DNA from: Toxorhynchites rutilus septentrionalis
Lineage: Eukaryota > Arthropoda > Insecta > Diptera > Culicidae
Assembly (NCBI RefSeq): GCF_029784135.1
Contig: NC_073746.1
Span: forward strand, 150,771,056 to 150,835,055
Direction of reading: 5' to 3'
Length of the DNA stretch: 64,000 bases
In this document: piece by piece, positions 12,076 through 22,546 of the stretch
How the letters are laid out: every line of letters starts with the position of its first letter
Position numbering within the stretch: the first letter of the stretch is position 1
Program-made: the position numbers and the translations under genes
Notes under the pieces: generated by a model
The model's input: the letters and a program-made list of their open reading frames with translations, nothing else
The model's database searches: none
Told to the model about the DNA's origin: nothing

Positions 12076-12302
12076 CGCAAGCAAACCTGTATTCCACCGA
12101 TTGCCCGGTTTGTTTGAAACATAGGAGACGATCCTACGTTTACGTATACGTTTACCTGGTGCATTACGTTTGCCCGGTTAATTATGTATATTTTGATTGT
12201 CTGGTTACAAACGTGATATAATAATAAAGGTATGCTAACTAGAGGATCGTTTCATATGTTTCAAACTAACCGGGCAATCGGTGAAACACAAGTTTGCTTG
12301 CG
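12076..12302. mobile_element. MITE with about 60-bp inverted repeats
   Basis: The left arm starts CGCAAGCAAACCTGTATTCC and the right arm ends ...GTTTGCTTGCG. Both contain ACCGATTGCCCGGTT and run to the GATCCT phrase. Only about 100 bp lie between the arms and there is no ORF. No unambiguous target duplication was seen. Confidence 0.65.
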
Positions 12303-12419
12303 GCGGTTTGAGGCTTGAGGAAATCAATTAACAAGACAAACGTTATCTTTATAAAACACTCATCAAAAATAAATATTCAAATGCTTCCTAATAATAAAAT
12401 TTGCGTATTTTTTGAATAT

Positions 12420-12880
12420 TTTCGAGTAAGTGTCGCATTCGGGTAGATGACATTTTCGGGTAATTTTTACATTCGAGTGACTGTCTCATTCGGGTAAATG
12501 TTACATTCGGGTAATTTTCGAATTCGGGTAAATGTCGCACTCGGGTAGATGTCGCATTCGGGTAAAGTATTGGTTCGAGTAGGTGTTACATTCGGGTAGC
12601 TGTCGCATTCGGGTATTTGTTACATTCGGGCGAGTGCAATTCGGGTGAATGTCTTTCGGGTAAGTGTCTTTCGGGTGAGTGGGTTTCGGGTAAATGTGAC
12701 ACAATCGGATCGCACACCCCGTTGCGCAGCATAAAGTATCGTGCTCTTTCACACAGGGGCAGCGATGCTGGCAACAGTAATTCGGCATCAGAATGGGTGT
12801 TGGATGATCAGTTGGATTGTGTAACATTTACCCGAACGACAGCTATCCGAAAGACATTCATCCGAATTCCAATCCCCCGA
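12420..12880 (-). repeat. CCCGAATG minisatellite array, right (inverted)
   Basis: About 20 units of CATTCGGGTA with short spacers run from 12430 to 12700, the reverse complement of the 9653-9875 array. The array is closed by TGACACAATCGGATCGCAC, the inverse of the left entry. A few forward-orientation units (ACCCGAACG, ATCCGAATT, CCCCGAATG) follow at 12828-12882. Confidence 0.75.
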
Positions 12881-13436
12881 ATGTAACATTTTTTGGCAAC
12901 TATTAAACCAAAATAATTAAATTCTAGCGGATGAACAACAACTGGAACAATTTGCTCGAAAGTTGTAGAGGATGTTTGTGAGCAAGAGATTACCTAGATT
13001 TCGAAGACATTTGATCACTGCAAGAATAAAGGCAGAGGACGTTCCCAATTGGAGTTCACGTGAAGTACTTGCTTTTGTCGTGAGTAGAAATTCTTGAAAC
13101 AATGCCTATTTTTGGGTACAAGAAATGGTTCTATGATGGTTTGACATACCTCTCTCCACTGAAAGGAGGGGCTCCCAAATAAACAAAACACAAATTTCTG
13201 CATAACTCAGAATTAATAGAGCGAATGGAACATTGTTTTAAAATCTGGGAACAAGCAATACCTTTTTTGTGTTTTTCCGGAAGATTGGGTATAAGAACAT
13301 CGTTTTATGAAGAAAAGTGAAAATTGTCAAAAAGTAACATGGGACAACTATGCGTAGAACGGCAGTATAAGACAAATAAAAAATATGCTGCTAAAGGTAG
13401 AATTTTATATTTTACTTTAAAGGAAGGGTACAACCA
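12881..13436. other. No gene recognised
   Basis: AT-rich sequence. A short phrase near 13140-13215 (AGGAGGGGCT, CACAAATTTCTGCATAACTC) resembles the Helentron tandem unit, so this is likely a fragment of that family. Confidence 0.4.
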
Positions 13437-14935
13437 GCTTCTATTTTTTTTCTATTTTTTCATATAAAATAGAAGCCATGTAGAAAATTTAAAAAAATAG
13501 TCCAAGATGGTAAAACTATTTTTGACGAACTTTGTGGAACATCAAATTTTTATAAATTTTCGAAACTTCGGATTTTTGTATATCAATCATCATTTTTAGC
13601 CACAAATTTTGAATCCTGATGTGATTTAAAACAAAAAAACTCATTATCAATATCCTTCTAAATGCAGCCATTCTCGAGATATTTAAAACAATATTTCTAA
13701 TTTATTGTCTTTTTATAGTAAACTAGCTGACGCGGCAAACTTCATCCCGCCCAAAATTTATTTTTCGTTATCACATCCACATTTTTTTACTAAGCGCTGT
13801 TCATGGGTCCAATCGCAGAATTGTTCATTGATTGATCTTCTAATCTACCCGTTGAAATTACCTTTTACTATAAAATTCCTAGTACTTCTACCAAAACTTG
13901 TCATTATAATATCAAATTATTTTCAGACACAATTCTCGTTTAAAATTTTTCAACCACTTGCAAATAACATGTTTCTCCGTTACATGGAATAAATGTTTGA
14001 TACGGAAAATACGATAGAATTGAGACAGCCCGAACAATTCCTCTCTCGAGTTTTGCTCTTTTCAACATATTCGGCGATCTATTTTTGTTTATCTAGATAG
14101 AAGACGATATAGGAGTGCGTTTTATCACATTTCCATTTTCGAACGGAGACCAATTTCGTTAGAGCAAACATCAAATGGACTAAAAACGCTTGTCAATATG
14201 TAATTGTAGAACATATGCGAATTGAATTATTCGAATTTTCTGTTTTGTCATGTTTGGTTGGAATATATTTATTATTTTAATGGGACCCCCTCTCCATTCC
14301 AGATGAGGGAGGGGTGTCATACCATCATAGAAAAAAATTCTCGTACATGAAAAACCCTCACATTTCAAATTTGGCTCCATTTGCTTGATCAGTTATTGAG
14401 TTATGCAAAAGTTTGTGTTCACTTTGTTTGGCAGTCCCCTTACCCTTAGAGAGGGGGTAAGTGTGTCGAATTACCATAGAAACATTTATTGTTTTTAAAA
14501 CCTCCATATGCAAATTTTGGTTCAATTTGCCTGATTAGTTCTCGAGTTATGAAAACCACATACCCCCCTCCCTCCCTCTGAAACCTCCACAAGCACAATT
14601 TTGGTTCCTCTTGCTTGATTGATTCTCGAGTAATGCCCTTCCCCGACCTCAGAAACCCCTACATACCAATTTTCATGTCAATATCGAATGATTGTTAACA
14701 TACAAAAATTCAAAGTTTCGAAAATTCATAAAAATTCGATGTCCCTCACAGTTCACCAAAAATAGTTTTACCATCTTGGACTAATTTTTTTAATTTTCTA
14801 CATGACTTCTATTTTATATGAAAAAAAAAATAAAATAAAAAAATACATATTTTAGATATTGCAAATAAAAGTTTTTTTTGTAAATAAAAAAAGAGTACTA
14901 TTTTTTTTCTCAGTGTATATTTTTTTCACGTTTGA
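13437..14935. repeat. Foldback repeat, family B, enclosing a Helentron-like element
   Basis: The left arm at about 13440-13600 (TCCAAGATGGTAAAACTATT, CATATAAAATAGAAG) is matched in reverse by the right arm at about 14700-14830. The right-hand side, to 14935, recurs at 37490-37720 in the same orientation with the same order of phrases. No coding capacity was seen. Confidence 0.6.
13722..14690 (-). mobile_element. Helentron-like element, minus
   Basis: Minus-strand 3' end ...GTCAGCTAGT type (plus: ACTAGCTGACGCGGCAAAC at 13722). The subterminal segment is shared with 60690-60990, followed by several decayed copies of the tandem unit carrying the GAGAGGGG and CTCGAGTTATG phrases. The TA-rich 5' end is lost. 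There is no Rep/helicase gene, so it is non-autonomous. Confidence 0.65.
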
Positions 14936-15173
14936 ACATCAATACTCTATAACTCTTTCCAAGACACTATAGGATATTTCCTCCAACCCAAACGGAATAC
15001 AAACAGTCGTTCGATTCAAAAATACATGTTTTTAAATTCTGCATTTTTAGGACGATTTCATTTGGAATTACTCATATACAACGTTTCAAGTTTCAATTAT
15101 ATCACGCGAATATTTTTTAAGCGTGATAAAACCGAGACGTTACTGTGGTTTAATCAGGTATCTGGATTTTGGT

Positions 15174-16402
15174 TAACCCATTAACGACCAAGATGTAAAA
15201 AATATTTTTTTGGGAAAGCCATTAGGGTAATTACGATTATTGACGCTAGAGAAACCCCAATGTTTAAGAATTATTTTTTCCCATCTTCCGTTTTCGGAAA
15301 ATGACTGTTCGAAAAATCGAACATTGGCCGAAACCCGCACTTTTTTTTGCAAGTACAAACATACTGCGAACTAAATGTCACTTCAATTAGCAAATATACG
15401 GTATTCATAAATGCATCAATTTAACATTCCGGGACGAACAAGCACAGAGGAGTGGAGGTCTCTAAGTATAAACTTAAATTAATCCACCCAAGGTGAGATA
15501 TGACATTTCTTATTCCATGTAATTTTAACTTAGTACTGAAAGGCTATTTATTTCATACGAAAGCATATACTGTTATTTTTATTATTGGCTGTGGAGTCAA
15601 TGCTTAAGAATTGGTAGTTCCCAATTATCAATATCCCGAAAAATCGAACATTTTCCTAAACATGCATAGTATCAAAAAGCGACGTAAACACAATGGCATA
15701 GAGGGTTGAGAGGTTATTATTCGGTCCGGCGTAAGAATATTCACACCAGAAATCTCCTTAAAATCCTCGTTACACGTACTGATCATTTCCTTCAGTTCAT
15801 CCGCACACGAAATTTTACGGGCCTCCATAATAAGGTTATTGCGGATAAAACATCATGCACATTTTCAATAAAATTTGTTAAATTAGTCGATATTTGCAAA
15901 CATTCACAATTGAAAATGCAAAAATAAATTAAAAACGTTCTGTCTTCTAAAGTAAACAAACCAAAATGCGCTGCGGAGGTTAGATGTGTTGGTATTGATT
16001 TAGCAGAAAAAAATGTACGTTATGGCCAACGTTCGATTTTTCGAACACTCAATTTCCCCGACTGTTATTTTACTGTAGGAGGCTCAATCGAATGATTTTT
16101 GTGCTACATCACAATGTATGTTTTTTTATCAAAGTAATAGTGTAGAAAAGTTCACATATTTTTGTATTTTATTGGGTGTTTTAATTGACATTTAAAATAC
16201 CTTCCAAACATACTTGCTTTAGGACGAAGTTATTGCCCAATAAAGTTATACATAATTGAATAAAATCGATGGTAAGTGGTTGCTAATAAATTAAACTATC
16301 TTTTGGTGCAAAAACATTACCATCTTGTTGCTTTCCAAAGACATGAAAAATTATCAAATTTGCTGTTCGATTTTTGGAACGCTTGGCCTAGAATGGGTTA
16401 GC
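15174..16402. mobile_element. TIR element with internal palindromes, about 1.23 kb
   Basis: The ends are inverted: TTAACCCATTAACGACCAAG at 15174 against CTTGGCCTAGAATGGGTTAG ending at 16402. A palindrome of the type GTTCGATTTTTCGAAC, or half of it, appears near 15308, 15638, 16027 and 16366, often next to a TTGGCC-type phrase. No transposase ORF was found. Superfamily unknown. Confidence 0.5.
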
Positions 16403-16808
16403 TTTTTTTTTTAAAGAAAGATTAATGATTTTGAATACGACCTTTTAAAAAATCAGTCACAATTCAAATTGATTGTATGATTATAGAATTGTGATTCTAA
16501 AAAATCGGAGAGGGTCGGGTCAGCGGCCGGCTGATTTGGCGTGGAATTGTTCTATGTGATAAGGAACTCTAGAACTCGATATCTCAACTTTCTTTCCGAT
16601 TTGAGAAAACTGGAGAGATAATGCATTCCAAAAGCAGTTTTCATGAAGTGTTACTACTTCTGAAAGGATCGGTGGACTAAAGCCTGTTGCAATTATAATT
16701 TGGACGCATGAAGTAGGACATTTCAAAGCATGGAAATAACGTACAAAAAAGGGAAAGATGTCATTTTGTAGTTTTTTCTAAATGAACTAGAAAAAATAAA
16801 GGATTATC

Positions 16809-17063
16809 AAATTTTTCGTGTGATACATCCCATCATTCTCTACACAGTACTGCTGGTAACCGTATATGCTATATGCACCACTTTTCCATTTGAGCCGGTG
16901 AAACACCAAGCTTAAAGAAGGTGTTGCGGGTTGGTTCAAATTTGTTTACGCAGATAAATTTGCCTGTAAGTTGATGATTTGGCCAGAGATCTGTAGTTGT
17001 GGAGAGAAAACAAAGGCTTTCATCACTAGGGTAAATGGGATAGTATGTATCACACGAAAAGCT
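16809..17063. repeat. Short inverted-repeat element, about 255 bp
   Basis: TTTTTCGTGTGATACATCCC near 16813 is mirrored by GGGATAGTATGTATCACACG near 17037-17057. It probably is a MITE. The flanks do not show a clear target duplication. Confidence 0.45.
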
Positions 17064-17334
17064 AGAAAATTCATCCGAACATCTGACGAATAGTTTTAAC
17101 TTGTTTTTCGCTTAACGTTCATTTAAAACATACAAAATGAATTTCATTCCATTCAATGAATTCCTTTATGCGACCAAATTATAACTTAAACAGGTTTTAA
17201 GTGGATGAGTCGCAAAAAGGCTACTATGAAGAGAATTAGCGTTCCGATCCCTTAACATAAGAAAGATATTTTTCACTATCAAAGATGGATGTTCAGGTCA
17301 AATAAGTATATCATCATCTACAAGATGACTAGTT

Positions 17335-17454
17335 GGGCCGGTGGCTTCACTATATTATCCCTAAGGTTAGCCTCAAACCATGGTGCAAAAGTCTGGAATT
17401 GAGTCGGGACTTTATTCGCACCTTCTCTCGACTCATGTCCAATCACTGTTCGTT
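17335..17454 (+). mobile_element. Older LINE copy, left piece
   Basis: Encodes the segment equivalent to GRWFHSIIPKVSLKPWFKSL...MSNHCSL of the intact ORF2, here with changes such as WLHYI and WCKSLE. The piece continues at 22016 after the nested younger LINE. The older copy's own target duplication is AAGATGACT at 17322-17330 and 22534-22542, with the next four bases matching at three positions. Confidence 0.8.
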
Positions 17455-17466
17455 ATCATGGTTCGT

Positions 17467-17940
17467 CCACACAATACCTTTTCCGCGTTGCCAGTTGATG
17501 AAATGGAAGCGGACACAGCTAGCGAGGGCACACCGTTTATTTTCAAAGGGAATCCCCGGCGCAAAAATGTGACCACTCCCAAAGTTCAAGAACAAGTCCC
17601 CACGGTTATATCCTCTGTTAGCTTGCCTAAAAAATCGAGTGCAGCGGACAAGCAAAATCAGGTTCCTCCTGGCTTCCGTGGGAATATTTCATCTTCGAAC
17701 GACCCAGCACTCGAGGGGACATCAAAAACCCCAACTGTCCCTATTTTTCCGTCCAGTTCAACTTCCCAATCGGGATTTATAAAGTTGTCTGACCTTTTGG
17801 ATCAAATCTTCAAGTGTTTTAATGTTTCCGACTCCATCAGAACCATTGTCATCTCAATGCTTCCAGTATTAAAGACAATTTTGCAACAATTGATGCAAAC
17901 ATGGCCCCTCCTTGCAATGATTATCTCTCTTGATGTCTAA
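17467..17940 (+). CDS. LINE ORF1, C-terminal part
   Basis: Nucleic-acid-binding gag-like ORF1 of the LINE, lacking its N-terminal part because the insertion is 5'-truncated. The visible part is Ser/Pro/Lys-rich (residues like KKSSAADKQNQVPPGF) and ends in a hydrophobic stretch, FIKLSDLLDQIFKCFNV...LLAMIISLDV. No CCHC knuckle is seen in the part that remains. The apparent ATG at 17380 lies in the older LINE and is not a genuine start. The stop TAA at 17938-17940 overlaps the ORF2 start (ATGTCTAA), an arrangement used for coupled translation in such elements. Confidence 0.75.
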   Translation, partial: PHNTFSALPVDEMEADTASEGTPFIFKGNPRRKNVTTPKVQEQVPTVISSVSLPKKSSAADKQNQVPPGFRGNISSSNDPALEGTSKTPTVPIFPSSSTSQSGFIKLSDLLDQIFKCFNVSDSIRTIVISMLPVLKTILQQLMQTWPLLAMIISLDV

Positions 17941-20900
17941 TTCAAATAGAGAGGTCGGAGATATCACTGTTTTACAGTGGAATTGTCGTAGTCTTATCCC
18001 TAAATTGGATACATTCAAATTTTTAATTCATAACTTCAATTGTGATGTTTTTGCTCTGTCCGAAACTTGGCTTTCTTCGCGAGATGATATCTCTTTCCAC
18101 GATTTTAATATTATACGCTTGGACCGTGATGATAGATACGGAGGGGTGCTTTTGGGGATCAATAAGTGCCACTCATTTTTTAGAATTGACCTTCCAACTA
18201 TTGGAGGGATCGAAGCTGTTGCTTGTCATGCAAACATCAGAGGCAAAGACCTCTGTATTGTCAGCTTGTATTGGCCTCCGAGAGCTGCGGTTAGCCGCAA
18301 ACAACTTGATGACATGTGCTCACTCCTTCCTGAGCCACGATTGATCTTGGGAGACTTCAACTCTCACGGAACTGCCTGGGGGGAACAGTACGACGACAAT
18401 CGTTCATTGTTGATATATGACCTTTGTAACAGCTTCAATATGACCATTTTGAACACTGGGGAAACAACACGTGTACCTAAACCTCCTGCTAACCCTAGTG
18501 CTCTTGACCTCTCGCTTTGCTCGAATTCACTATCGTTAAATTGCAAGTGGAATGTAATTCAGGACCCCAACGGTAGTGATCACTTGCCAATCAAAATTTC
18601 CATCACCATTGGGTCGAATTCTTCTGAATCTATAAACATGGCATATGACCTCACAAGACACATTGACTGGAAAAAATATGCGGACGCGATTGCTCTAGCC
18701 ATCAATTCCAGAGATGGTTTACCTCCATTGGAGGAGTATAACTTCCTTTCTCGTTTGATATATGACAGCGCGGTTCGCGCTCAAACGAAACCCATCCCAG
18801 GTTCCACCATTCGCCGAAGGCCTCCCAATCCATGGTGGGATAGCCAATGTTCCAAGCTTTATGTAGAAAAATCGAATGCATTTAAAGCTTTTCGGAAACG
18901 TGGAACCCCTGAAAAATTTCAAATGTATTTAGCCCTTGAGAATCAGTTCAAAAATTTGATCAAAGGGAAAAAACGTGCTTATTGGCGAAATTTCGTGGGA
19001 GGTTTGTCACGAGAAACGTCAATGAAAAAATTATGGAAAGTGGCTCGAAACATGCGAAATCGCTCATCAACGAATGAAAGCGAAGAATATTCACATCGAT
19101 GGATTTTTAATTTTGCACGGAAGGTTTGTCCTGATTCCGCTCCTGTGCAAAAAATTGTTCGAGACATACCACAAGATAGGTGCGATCTTGATTCCGAGTT
19201 TTCGATGGTAGAATTCTCTCTTGCTCTCCTTTCTTGTAACAATTCGGCTCCAGGATCGGATAGAATTAAGTTCAACTTGTTAAAAAACCTCCCTGGTGTG
19301 GCGAAACATCGCTTGTTGAATTTATTCAATCGGTTTCTGGAACATAATATTGTTCCAGATGATTGGAGACAAGTACGAGTTATAGCTATTCAAAAACCCG
19401 GAAAACCCGCGTCCGACTTCAATTCGTACCGCCCAATAGCAATGCTGTCTTGTATACGGAAATTGTTGGAGAAAATGATCTTGTTTCGCCTTGATCGATG
19501 GGTTGAAACGAATGGCCTACTCTCAGATACACAATATGGGTTCCGCAGGGGCAAGGGGACGAATGATTGTCTTGCGTTGCTTTCTTCAGAAATTCAAATG
19601 GCTTACGCCGAAAAAAAACAAATGGCTTCAGTATTATTGGACATAAAGGGGGCCTTTGATTCAGTTTCAATAGAGGTCCTGTCAGACAAATTACACTCTC
19701 GGGGTCTGCCGCCTCTATTGAATAATATGTTATATAACTTGCTTTGTGAGAAACATTTGAATTTTTCTCATGGAGATTCGGCAGTGAGTCGGATCTCTTA
19801 CATGGGCCTCCCTCAGGGCTCATGTTTAAGCCCCCTTTTGTACAACTTCTATGTAAGCGACATCGACAATTGCCTTACACAAAATTGCAACCTAAGACAA
19901 CTTGCAGATGATGGAGTGGTGTCTGTCGTAGGATCAAACGAATCCGACCTGCAAGGACCCTTACAAGCTACTTTGAACAATTTTTCAACCTGGGCCATTG
20001 GGCTAGGGATCGAATTCTCCACGGAGAAAACAGAGATGGTGGTTTTTTCTAGGAAGCATAGACCAGCAAAACCAAAGCTTCAACTTTTGGGTAAACCGAT
20101 CACTCATGCTATGTCATTCAAGTATCTTGGGGTCTGGTTCGACTCCAAATGTACTTGGGGGGCCCATATTAGGTATCTGAGTAAAAAATGTCAACAAAGA
20201 ATAAACTTTCTCCGTACAATTACCGGCACCTGGTGGGGAGCCCATCCTGAAGATCTTATAATGTTGTATCGAACAACTATTCTCTCAGTGATGGAGTATG
20301 GCAGTTTCTGTTTTCAATCAGCTGCCAAAACACACCTCATTAAACTCGAGCGAATTCAGTATCTTTGTCTCCGTATTGCGTTGGGATGTATGCCCTCAAC
20401 GCATACCATGAGTCTCGAGGTTTTGGCAGGCCTACTCCCACTAAAAGATCGCTTCAATTTATTATCTCTTCGGTTCCTCATCCGGTGTAAGGTTATGAAC
20501 CCATTGGTGATCGGAAATTTTGAGCAGCTTATCGAGCTAAATTTTCATTCTGGATTCATGAGCTCATATCATGAATTCATCACCATGCAGGTTGATCCTT
20601 CTTCGTATATTCCCAACCGTGTTTGTTTTTCTGACTACATCAATTCCTCTGTACATTTTGATCTGTTCATGAAGGAGAAAATCCATGAAATTCCAGATTA
20701 TCTTCGATCGAGGATCGCTCCTACGATCTTCAAAGCAAAGTATGGGCGTGTCAATTGTGATAATATGTACTTTACTGATGGGTCCTCTATGAATGAGTCC
20801 ATAGGATTTGGAGTGTTCAACGTATTTTTTAGCACCTCACACAGTCTTCAGTATCCTTGCTCAGTATATATTGCTGAATTGGCAGCAATACACTGGGCGC

Positions 20901-21616
20901 TGGACAGCGTCGCCTCACGACCTGTTGAACACTATTACATTGTAACGGATAGTCTTAGCTCTGTCGAAGCTATCCGTTCAGTGAGGCCGGAAAAGCACTC
21001 GCCGTACTTCCTTGAGAGAATACGAGAAATTTTGAGTGCTTTATCCAGACGCTGTTATGTCATTACCTTTGTCTGGGTCCCTTCACATTGCTCCATTTCG
21101 GGTAATGAGAGGGCTGACTCATTAGCAAAGGTAGGTGCAATTGAAGGCGATATTTATCAGCGTCAAATCGCCTTCAATGAATTTTATTCTTTAGTTCGTA
21201 AAAATACCATCGCTAACTGGCAACGCAAGTGGAACGAAGATGAATTGGGCCGGTGGTTCCACTCGATTATCCCTAAGGTTAGCCTCAAACCATGGTTCAA
21301 AAGTCTGGACTTGAGTCGGGACTTTATTCGGACCTTCTCCCGACTCATGTCCAATCACTGTTCTTTAGATGCGCTGCTTTTTCGTTTCAAGCTTGCCGAC
21401 AGCAATCTCTGCGTTTGTGGCCATGGTTACCACGACATCGAACACGTTGTTTGGTCGTGCGAGCTATATTTTGTCGCCAGATCGAATTTAGAAAACTCCC
21501 TTCGAGCTCGAGGAAGGCAGCCCAATGTGCCGGTGAGAGATGTGTTGGCTCGGTTAGACCTTGATTACATGTCCCAAATATATGTTTTCCTTAAAGATAT
21601 CGATCTTCGAGTGTGA
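17933..21616 (+). CDS. LINE ORF2: endonuclease, reverse transcriptase, RNase H
   Basis: Polyprotein of 1227 residues that nicks target DNA and copies the element RNA into it. The AP-type endonuclease covers about 1-225: QWNCRSL with Asn17, ALSETWL with Glu44, GDFNSHG, and GSDHLPI. The RT is at about 440-740: LLDIKGAFDSVS, GLPQGSCLSPLLYNFY, and the active site LADD (about 656-660) instead of the usual YADD. RNase H is at about 945-1065: FTDGS, YIAELAAIHWAL, VTDSLSSVEA and VPSHCSISGNERADS, all acidic residues present. The C-terminal motif is CVCGHGYHDIEHVVWSC. There are no stops or frameshifts, so the protein may be functional although the insertion lacks full ORF1. The first ATG at 17933 was chosen; the preceding codon is TTG. 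Confidence 0.93.
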   Translation: MSNSNREVGDITVLQWNCRSLIPKLDTFKFLIHNFNCDVFALSETWLSSRDDISFHDFNIIRLDRDDRYGGVLLGINKCHSFFRIDLPTIGGIEAVACHANIRGKDLCIVSLYWPPRAAVSRKQLDDMCSLLPEPRLILGDFNSHGTAWGEQYDDNRSLLIYDLCNSFNMTILNTGETTRVPKPPANPSALDLSLCSNSLSLNCKWNVIQDPNGSDHLPIKISITIGSNSSESINMAYDLTRHIDWKKYADAIALAINSRDGLPPLEEYNFLSRLIYDSAVRAQTKPIPGSTIRRRPPNPWWDSQCSKLYVEKSNAFKAFRKRGTPEKFQMYLALENQFKNLIKGKKRAYWRNFVGGLSRETSMKKLWKVARNMRNRSSTNESEEYSHRWIFNFARKVCPDSAPVQKIVRDIPQDRCDLDSEFSMVEFSLALLSCNNSAPGSDRIKFNLLKNLPGVAKHRLLNLFNRFLEHNIVPDDWRQVRVIAIQKPGKPASDFNSYRPIAMLSCIRKLLEKMILFRLDRWVETNGLLSDTQYGFRRGKGTNDCLALLSSEIQMAYAEKKQMASVLLDIKGAFDSVSIEVLSDKLHSRGLPPLLNNMLYNLLCEKHLNFSHGDSAVSRISYMGLPQGSCLSPLLYNFYVSDIDNCLTQNCNLRQLADDGVVSVVGSNESDLQGPLQATLNNFSTWAIGLGIEFSTEKTEMVVFSRKHRPAKPKLQLLGKPITHAMSFKYLGVWFDSKCTWGAHIRYLSKKCQQRINFLRTITGTWWGAHPEDLIMLYRTTILSVMEYGSFCFQSAAKTHLIKLERIQYLCLRIALGCMPSTHTMSLEVLAGLLPLKDRFNLLSLRFLIRCKVMNPLVIGNFEQLIELNFHSGFMSSYHEFITMQVDPSSYIPNRVCFSDYINSSVHFDLFMKEKIHEIPDYLRSRIAPTIFKAKYGRVNCDNMYFTDGSSMNESIGFGVFNVFFSTSHSLQYPCSVYIAELAAIHWALDSVASRPVEHYYIVTDSLSSVEAIRSVRPEKHSPYFLERIREILSALSRRCYVITFVWVPSHCSISGNERADSLAKVGAIEGDIYQRQIAFNEFYSLVRKNTIANWQRKWNEDELGRWFHSIIPKVSLKPWFKSLDLSRDFIRTFSRLMSNHCSLDALLFRFKLADSNLCVCGHGYHDIEHVVWSCELYFVARSNLENSLRARGRQPNVPVRDVLARLDLDYMSQIYVFLKDIDLRV

Positions 21617-22015
21617 TTGTTCTTACATACTTTCCCCCCCATTTTCTCCTCCTTTTCGTCCTTCGCGAGCTATCGGTTCCCTAACATTAGAATAAGTTAA
21701 ATTGTTAATACATATTAGATGTGAGGATAGTTTAAGAATTCAGTGTGATGTGTGAGTATGAATGTGAAAGTTAGTGTGAGTGTGAGTGTGAACATGGTTA
21801 CAATCTCCTTACATCCCATCCTTTTCCTAAAGAAAATGTGTCACCCTTCTAAACTCGAGTCGACCGCGAGTAATCGGTTTCCTATTTCATTAACCGTAGA
21901 ATTAAGAAAACATGTTAATAGTAAAAGTATAGTTGAGAGTTTGGCTTCTTTAAACCTATGTAACTGAGCCTGTACAAATAAACGAATTATAAAAAAAAAA
22001 AAAATCATGGTTCGT

Positions 22016-22533
22016 GCTTGTGGCCAAGGTTACCATGACATCGAACACGTTATTTGGTCGTGCGAGGTGTATCTTGTTGCCAGATCAAATTTAGAGAACT
22101 CTCTTCGGGCCAGAGGAAGGCAGCCCAATGTGCCGGTGAGAAATGTGTTGGCTCGGTAAGACCTTGATTACATGTCCCAGTTATCGATTTTCGTTTGTGA
22201 TTTTCCTTATATCCTTATATTCTCCTTTTCCTTTTCCTTTGCGAGAAATCAAATCCCTTCCTACTAACAATAGAATAAGGTGAAAGGCTTAAGAATTGAG
22301 TGTAATGAATGTGAGTGTGAATATTGTCAACATATTTTTATATCTCTTCTTTTGCCTAAAGGAAACATGTCACCCTTCTAAATTCGAACAAACCGCGAGT
22401 AATCGGTTCTCTACTTCATTAACATTAGAATTAATAAAAAATGTTTACATATACTTGTAACAATACAGATAGGAGTTTGGCTCCTTTAAACTTATGTAAC
22501 TGAGCCTGTAATAATAAACGATTTAATAAAAAA
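22016..22533 (+). mobile_element. Older LINE copy, right piece
   Basis: Resumes the older LINE with the C-terminal Cys/His region (GYHDIEHVIWSC), a stop in the LAR segment where the intact protein continues, then a 3' UTR similar to 21617-22003 and an A-rich end at 22525-22535. About 15 codons between the two pieces are missing relative to the younger copy. Confidence 0.8.
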
Positions 22534-22546
22534 AAGATGACTCGTT

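Larger units (their letters stand above)
17467..22003 (+). mobile_element. Younger LINE, 5'-truncated, intact ORF2
   Basis: A 4.5-kb non-LTR retrotransposon with a 12-bp exact target duplication, ATCATGGTTCGT, at 17455-17466 and 22004-22015. It has a partial ORF1, a complete ORF2, a 3' UTR and a 13-14-base A tail. It inserted into an older member of the same group. The combination of AP endonuclease, RT, RNase H and a C-terminal Cys/His motif fits the I/LOA-type LINEs of mosquitoes. The clade assignment needs a tree. Related 3' ends occur at 22016-22533, 31297-31736 and 58179-59193. Confidence 0.9.

Noticed and set aside
9653..12880. CRISPR-like array (regular short repeats with spacers)
   Set aside because: Units are 12-16 bp with related, not unique, spacers, in a eukaryotic genome; this is a minisatellite.
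17380..17940. 186-codon ORF read as a complete LINE ORF1
   Set aside because: Its first 29 codons lie in the older LINE, out of that copy's frame, and in the target duplication. Only the part from 17467 is genuine ORF1.
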